Assembly: GCA_031769625.1 (NCBI GenBank)
Contig: JAUIMM010000636.1
Span: 2,507,501-2,571,500 of the forward strand
DNA: 64,000 nt
Reading direction: 5' to 3'
From: Taudactylus pleione
Lineage: Eukaryota > Chordata > Amphibia > Anura > Myobatrachidae
The notes beneath the pieces were generated by a model. That model ran no database searches, was not told the DNA's origin, and was given only the letters and a program-made list of their open reading frames with translations. Positions 59,150-64,000 of the stretch are shown here, piece after piece. Position 1 is the first letter of the stretch, and the number at the start of each line of letters is the position of its first letter. The position numbers and the translations under genes are program-made.

Positions 59150-59460
59150 GACTGTACTTGTAAGACACCCAATTTTATCCCTGAGGAAGTCTCTATTGAG
59201 ATGAAATGCATTGGGTGAACATTGCATAAGTGACCTTAACTAGATGATGTCACAGTCAAGAGCTCACACCCTCTAAAAGGGTTTGACAGGAAGCCATGTA
59301 ACAACGCACCAACAGTGGGGTCATACTGCATTGAATATGTATGCTATATAAGCATAATTCACATTGATATTTTTTATAATAACTATTTAAAAAATACTAT
59401 AAAATAAGTGGCATTGGGCCGTTTAGTTGGGGTGTTCTCCGGTGTAAGGGTCTAATTCCA
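59150..59460 (+). mobile_element. Penelope-type terminal fragment
   Basis: The segment has CCCTGAGGAAGTCTC followed by GAGATGAAATGCATTGGG, then about 250 bp with GGTTTGACAGGAAGC and AGTGGCATTGGGCCG. CTGAGGAAG…GAAAYGC-type phrases are, from memory, frequent in amphibian and fish repeats. No protein remains. Confidence 0.4.
59181..59228 (+). ncRNA. Hammerhead ribozyme-like motif, decayed
   Basis: The core CUGAGGA at 59181-59187 fits CUGANGA. Stem II pairs UCUC with GAGA around UAUU. GAAA lies at 59203-59206. Stem III pairs AUGCA (59206-59210) with UGCAU (59223-59227), followed by A at 59228 as the cleavage base. Stem I (59168-59180 with 59229-59240) pairs poorly, so the unit is probably inactive. 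Folded by eye. Confidence 0.4.
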
Positions 59461-59733
59461 GGATCCAGAGGAATTAAAAAAGACATTCATCTACAGACCA
59501 ATCTTTATGATGAACATTGGTGCAAAGAATCTTTAATCCATTTACTTTCCATCTCTCCGTTTTGAATAAGAAGATTAATTGGTGAGGAATATGAAAGATT
59601 TACTAAGAACTACAGATAAGCACAACATATTTGTAAAGACATTTGTATATTTTTATTTTACTGGTCTAAATAATAATCTTAAAAAAACACCTTTCAGTGC
59701 TTTCTGGACATTTTTAGAAAATATATACACTTA
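59461..59733. other. No feature recognised
   Basis: AT-rich DNA. Confidence 0.4.
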
Positions 59734-59961
59734 GGGGTGTATATACTATAGGTCAATTTTGATCTATAAAAATTCAATCAACAATGATGTTGTGTTTGTG
59801 GGACTATATCACACATTTAGTTACAGACAATCTTTTTTTTTCTTTTAAGTATTAGTAAATGTGTGATTTAGCTCCAGAAATACAACTTTGATGTTGATCA
59901 ATTTTCATCGATTTTAAATAGATCAAAATTAATTAAAATCAACCTTTTGTAAATATACCAC
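59734..59961. mobile_element. Harbinger-like MITE with TTA duplication
   Basis: The edges GGGGTGTATATAC and, as complement, GTGGTATATTTAC are loosely inverted and bordered by TTA at 59731-59733 and 59962-59964. The interior repeats GATCAATTTTCATCGATTT-like text with its complement near the left end (AATTTTGATC). Confidence 0.5.
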
Positions 59962-59964
59962 TTA

Positions 59965-61157
59965 CAGTAAGTCCCATTATGCATAGTTGCATTGACACTC
60001 TCTCTCTGCCTGCATGAGAACACCCTGCTACAGTCCAGTCAAAACAAAAACAAGAAGAGAAACTGAATTGTCCAATGTAATGTACTAAAGGAACAATGTA
60101 TTTAAAATATAACCTTTCTTGGATTTTGGTTAATATCATAAATTGTTTAAAAAATATGAAAATAGAGTTTAAAATAGAGATTTGATGGAAAAATTTTAGA
60201 AATGTGTGAATAAATTATGCTGCGAATTTATACCTCCACTCAATGTCTCAATAAAGTTAAATTGGTGGCATCTTCGTGTTTTTATAATCATGGTACATAA
60301 TTTATATATCACAATTTCAATATGATGTCACTGTTTTTAATATATAAATGGGCCCTGTATCAGATGGTTTATAGATAAAATTCCACCTGTCAATGGGTTA
60401 GTAGCATCCATATATACAGTATGTCAGTGCCACAAATTCAATATCTATAGACACTCTGGGTCAATTTCTTATAATTGCAATATTAGAGGCTTCTCACATA
60501 TATATTTATAGATACGTTGAAGAGCCACTATGTAACAAATTATATACAGATTAATTATAGTCTGTCAGTGAATTAACATTATTCAAACAGGACTGCAGTG
60601 GTGAGTATATTAATATAATTATACCAAGTGTCTATATCTAAATTGGATTGCAGTCTAACCACTGTTTATATTAATCAAACTGGTCAGCCCAGGGCTGGCA
60701 ATCCTCTAGAGTTCCCTGCACCCCTGGTGATGGTGGGTGTGGGGGTAATTGTATAAAAATAGGAAATAATATTTTTCTTTACAATGGTACTACAGGTCTC
60801 AGCAAGCCTGCCATTATTACACCCTTACTCACATACACTCACACTACATACTTACCTTCTCCCTGGAAGAGGCTGGTCCCCTTCTCCATATAGAATGCAA
60901 GGTCTTCTTAAAACTAAGAAAGGGGCAGTACATGGGTGGCGACCATACGATCACATGGAGCTCTTCTGTCTTATAAGAGTGTCATGGGAGTGTCATGGGT
61001 GTGTAAGCCGGCTTCCTTGCTCGATCATAGCATGCAGACGGAACTGGAACGTCTTTTTAGACAGATCTTCTGCACCCAGCATGGGGCAGATGTGAGTCCC
61101 AATACTAATTATGACAAATGCATATGTAAGAACAGTGGCCAGGATAGGCTTCCCCAT
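59965..61157. other. No feature recognised
   Basis: AT-rich DNA. A 103-codon frame at 60784-61095 shows no domain and runs up to the next MITE. Confidence 0.4.
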
Positions 61158-61160
61158 TCA

Positions 61161-62041
61161 GGGCCATATCCAATTAGACGTGATAAAGCAAAAAGTTAAT
61201 GTCTGAACTTTTCACACACATTGGGGCTTTTGAAGCGATATTTTCTGTCTTTTGTCTATGCACGCTCCCATTTTTGTCACTTTCCTATTACAAAAGACGT
61301 GATGCGGCATCCGCCCGAAAACGGTCAGTGTTGTAACATGCGAAAAGTACAACAGGTTTGGGGAAATCTGTCTGTACCCCATATAAAGTCTATCTGGCAT
61401 AGGAAATCACTTTAGATGTGTATTAGTGGACCTAATATATATTGGGGTTCTTAAATTGTGTCAAATGGGTGTTATATGCATTTTTGTGTAACAGTGGGAA
61501 AAAAAATGTGCCCAAAATAAATGCTGCAGATAAAATAGGGGTACATTAAATGGGTGCTAGTATATTTTTGTGTCATAAATGTGCACTTTTAAAAAAAATT
61601 AAAAATACACCTGGTGCAGCAACCTGCAATGTTTAAAACACATCCCATCCATAGAGCCCCCCAAAATATCAGAGCCACTACATAAATATCCACTTTCCAA
61701 CATTTTAAAGATTTTCACCGCAAAAATGACATGTCATTATTGGCATAATTAAGCTATTAAAAATATTATTTTTGACTAATTTGTCATTAATTAGGGGAGC
61801 GGGGGTGTCCAAAGTTTTCTGAACCAAGTACCCACATTTTTAGTCCAAAATAAGGGTTTTGCAAAACTTTTCACCTGCTCTGAGATGGTGAAAAATTTTT
61901 GCTGGCTTTTATCCATGGAGATTTCGCACGTGTGGAAAGTTCGGCAATAGGATTGCACAATACGCATTTTATGTGAAAACTTAGTATCGGCAAAAACTTT
62001 TTGCAAAAATGGGGCTTTTCATGTCTAATTGGATATGGCCC
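61161..62041. mobile_element. Non-autonomous Harbinger-like transposon, 881 bp
   Basis: The ends GGGCCATATCCAATTAGACG and, as complement, GGGCCATATCCAATTAGAC are inverted for at least 19 bp. TCA is duplicated at 61158-61160 and 62042-62044. GGG-start termini and the 3-bp duplication fit PIF/Harbinger. Small frames at 61221-61415 and 61791-62006 show no domain. Confidence 0.75.
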
Positions 62042-62044
62042 TCA

Positions 62045-64000
62045 GTAAAACACAAAAGCAGTTTCTTGTATTAGCAGAAACTAGTGTGCAGTCTGTATGA
62101 CAGACTGGCAGCAGACACATCTCACTGAGTATCAGATCCTCTATTGTTAACTTTTGTTGTATCCTTGAATGTTTGCTTAATAAATGTACAAAACCTGGCT
62201 ACATATTAAAGAGTATAATAATTCTTATACACTCTAAACAATTCTGTGTTCATGACTTCTGAGGGCAAAGATACAGACGAATCAATGCTGTAATGTTCAC
62301 TTTTTAATGTGATACTTTTCTTAACACATCTAAGTCATGGTGTCAGATTGGATTGTCACTTCAGATCAGCAATTAGCCTTTAATTAATTATTCTTAACTC
62401 ACTTATTGAAAGAAATCTTCTCTCACTAGCTAAATGTTTAAATTGAGTTTGCCGCCATTGTGCCCTGATTTTTTAAATTTAATTTTTATTTTACTTTTTG
62501 TGTTGCTCTTTATTTGTTTGACTCTACAAACTAAATAGATTTTTGGAGATAGGGATAGACACAAAGCTGCCTAATGTATGAAAAGTACAACATACAGTGA
62601 TTGATGTTTCACAATAAATAGGGATTTTTCAGGCTAGATAAAGTGTACAAGCATTACATAATACATTTTTCTTCTTCATAATGAGAAGTATATAATAAAA
62701 TATATGTGATATAATGTGAAAATAAGTGTTTAAATGTTTAATAGCAATTATTGCAAGTCACAGATTTTTTTCCCCACTTAACATTTTCATGTTCTGCAGG
62801 TGAACAAGTGGCATGAAAATGCCAGTGGATATAAAATCTAAAAATGAAATTATAGTGAATACCCTAGAGAAACTTCAGATGATGTGAAAATTAATCTCAG
62901 CATGTCAGAAAAGTTAGCAATAGAATCTCTAAGAGTAGATGGCAATATCAAGAACCCTCTTTGGACTTGCAATCGAGGGAATATGATTTTCTCCATATGA
63001 CACCACTTGACTTCTTGGTTAGACCTAAACAAGCTACTTTTTTTTTTAAACTTAGAATATAATGTTACTGTACAGTAAGTTGGATATTTGGGTCCATGTC
63101 CATGATGTGAGCCTGGAAAATCTGTTATTTTGTAATTGCATTTACACTTTAAGTATTTTATTGCAAACTAATAGAGTTAACGTCACTAAAAAGTTATATT
63201 TTATAACAACATTATAACTTTTCCAAACATATGTACCTTCTTAGTAAGCAGTGTTAAAAAAAAACACTTTTAAAATGCTTGGTATACAAAGAACTTTATT
63301 ACAATGCTTGGTAATAAAGGACTATATTAAATGGGCAGTATTACAGAATAACATTAATTAATGCTATTTGATAGTACTGGACATAATTAGGGCTTTTTCA
63401 TGTTTTCATTAGACTAACCAAAGAGAATAACATAATGCACTAATGTAGTTCAAAATATAAAGAAGTGTGACTCATTTCTCTATATGGAGAAAGTTTTCCA
63501 ATGCACGTATTGTCTAGGGTCAATATTGTTGAGGCTGCTATATTTAGAGGTCACAACCCTCATGTTAGAATCCAAAACAATGCAATAATACAGTATAAGC
63601 ACTCACCAAGGGCTCAATTCAATTAAACACAAATTGAATAGCGCTGGGGAGGAGCTCCTGGAGCTATTTTAATTAGTGCACTGTTATGTCAGAGAATGCC
63701 CTTTCTCGTGCCTTAAACATGGTGTTTAGTAGCGAGAACCATCATTCTCCGACTTAAGTACCTGCCCTGATGCTGTTTCCACTGCACTATGGGCAGAAAC
63801 GGCATTGTGCCAGCAGTTTTGTCGGATTTCATTTGTGTACAATTCTATTTGGGAAATTTTTTGGAACAGTTTATACCTATGAGGGAAGGTCCATTTAACT
63901 ACTTTACAGGTTATATACATCTTTTAACAGCTATTCCGAATGCCTTTTTAGATTGACACTGTGGAGACATTGTTTTAAGTTTTTGATTTATTTGTGCAAT
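62045..64000. other. No feature recognised
   Basis: AT-rich DNA. AGGGCTCAATTCAATTAAAC near 63610 may be an unpaired transposon edge. No coding frame recognised. Confidence 0.4.

Overview
This 64-kb window is vertebrate, most likely anuran amphibian, intergenic or intronic DNA. It holds one recognisable host exon in a dense background of transposons and simple repeats. The organism call is an inference from the repeat content: Penelope-like retroelements with a GIY-YIG domain, large BED-finger hAT elements, a Tc1 element with 207-bp inverted repeats, several PIF/Harbinger-like MITE families, a tRNA-derived SINE and a Helitron end. There are no bacterial-style operons, CRISPR arrays or recognisable RNA genes. 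The host exon (25205-25495, + strand) carries the start of a teneurin, best matching TENM2 from its N-terminal sequence. It has a splice acceptor, 65 nt of 5'UTR, 75 codons plus one base, and a GT donor. No other host exon was recognised, so most of the window is probably intron on either side of it. Layout: 1-7 kb is mostly unique AT-rich DNA with a small MITE and a minisatellite. 7.3-9.8 kb holds two copies of an unusual multi-hairpin Harbinger-like MITE and a TTAGGG-like G-rich repeat. 10-13.5 kb holds further MITEs, a Penelope-type end and a cluster of RFX-type palindromes. 13.9-16.7 kb is a large head-to-head inverted repeat of two 5'-truncated Penelope-like elements. 17.3-23.7 kb is a complete 6.4-kb hAT transposon with 8-bp target duplications, a TATA box, a 13-unit 160-bp internal satellite and a transposase interrupted by one stop codon. 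25.2-25.5 kb is the teneurin exon. 27-46 kb holds scattered MITEs, a Helitron end, a SINE and minisatellites. 46.3-48.3 kb is an 18-bp minisatellite split by a nested pair of transposons. 49.3-50.9 kb is a Tc1 element with a one-base frameshift. 51.4-54.5 kb is an internally deleted, inverted relative of the hAT element. 54.5-64 kb holds hammerhead-like and Penelope-like ends, two MITEs and otherwise unremarkable DNA. Connections: the two hAT copies explain each other. The short copy has CAA where the long copy has the stop codon TAA, and both keep the TATA box and terminal repeats. It shares the same family of internal repeat, but at a different period (about 135 versus 160 bp). Several elements sit inside or against (TA)n microsatellites, which appear to act as landing sites. 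The strongest leads are the hairpin-chain MITE family with C-WNW-G target sites, the satellite array with a CACGTG box in every unit inside the hAT element, the 2.8-kb Penelope palindrome, and hammerhead-ribozyme-like folds at about 54.7 and 59.2 kb. All calls were made by eye; no database search or folding program was run.
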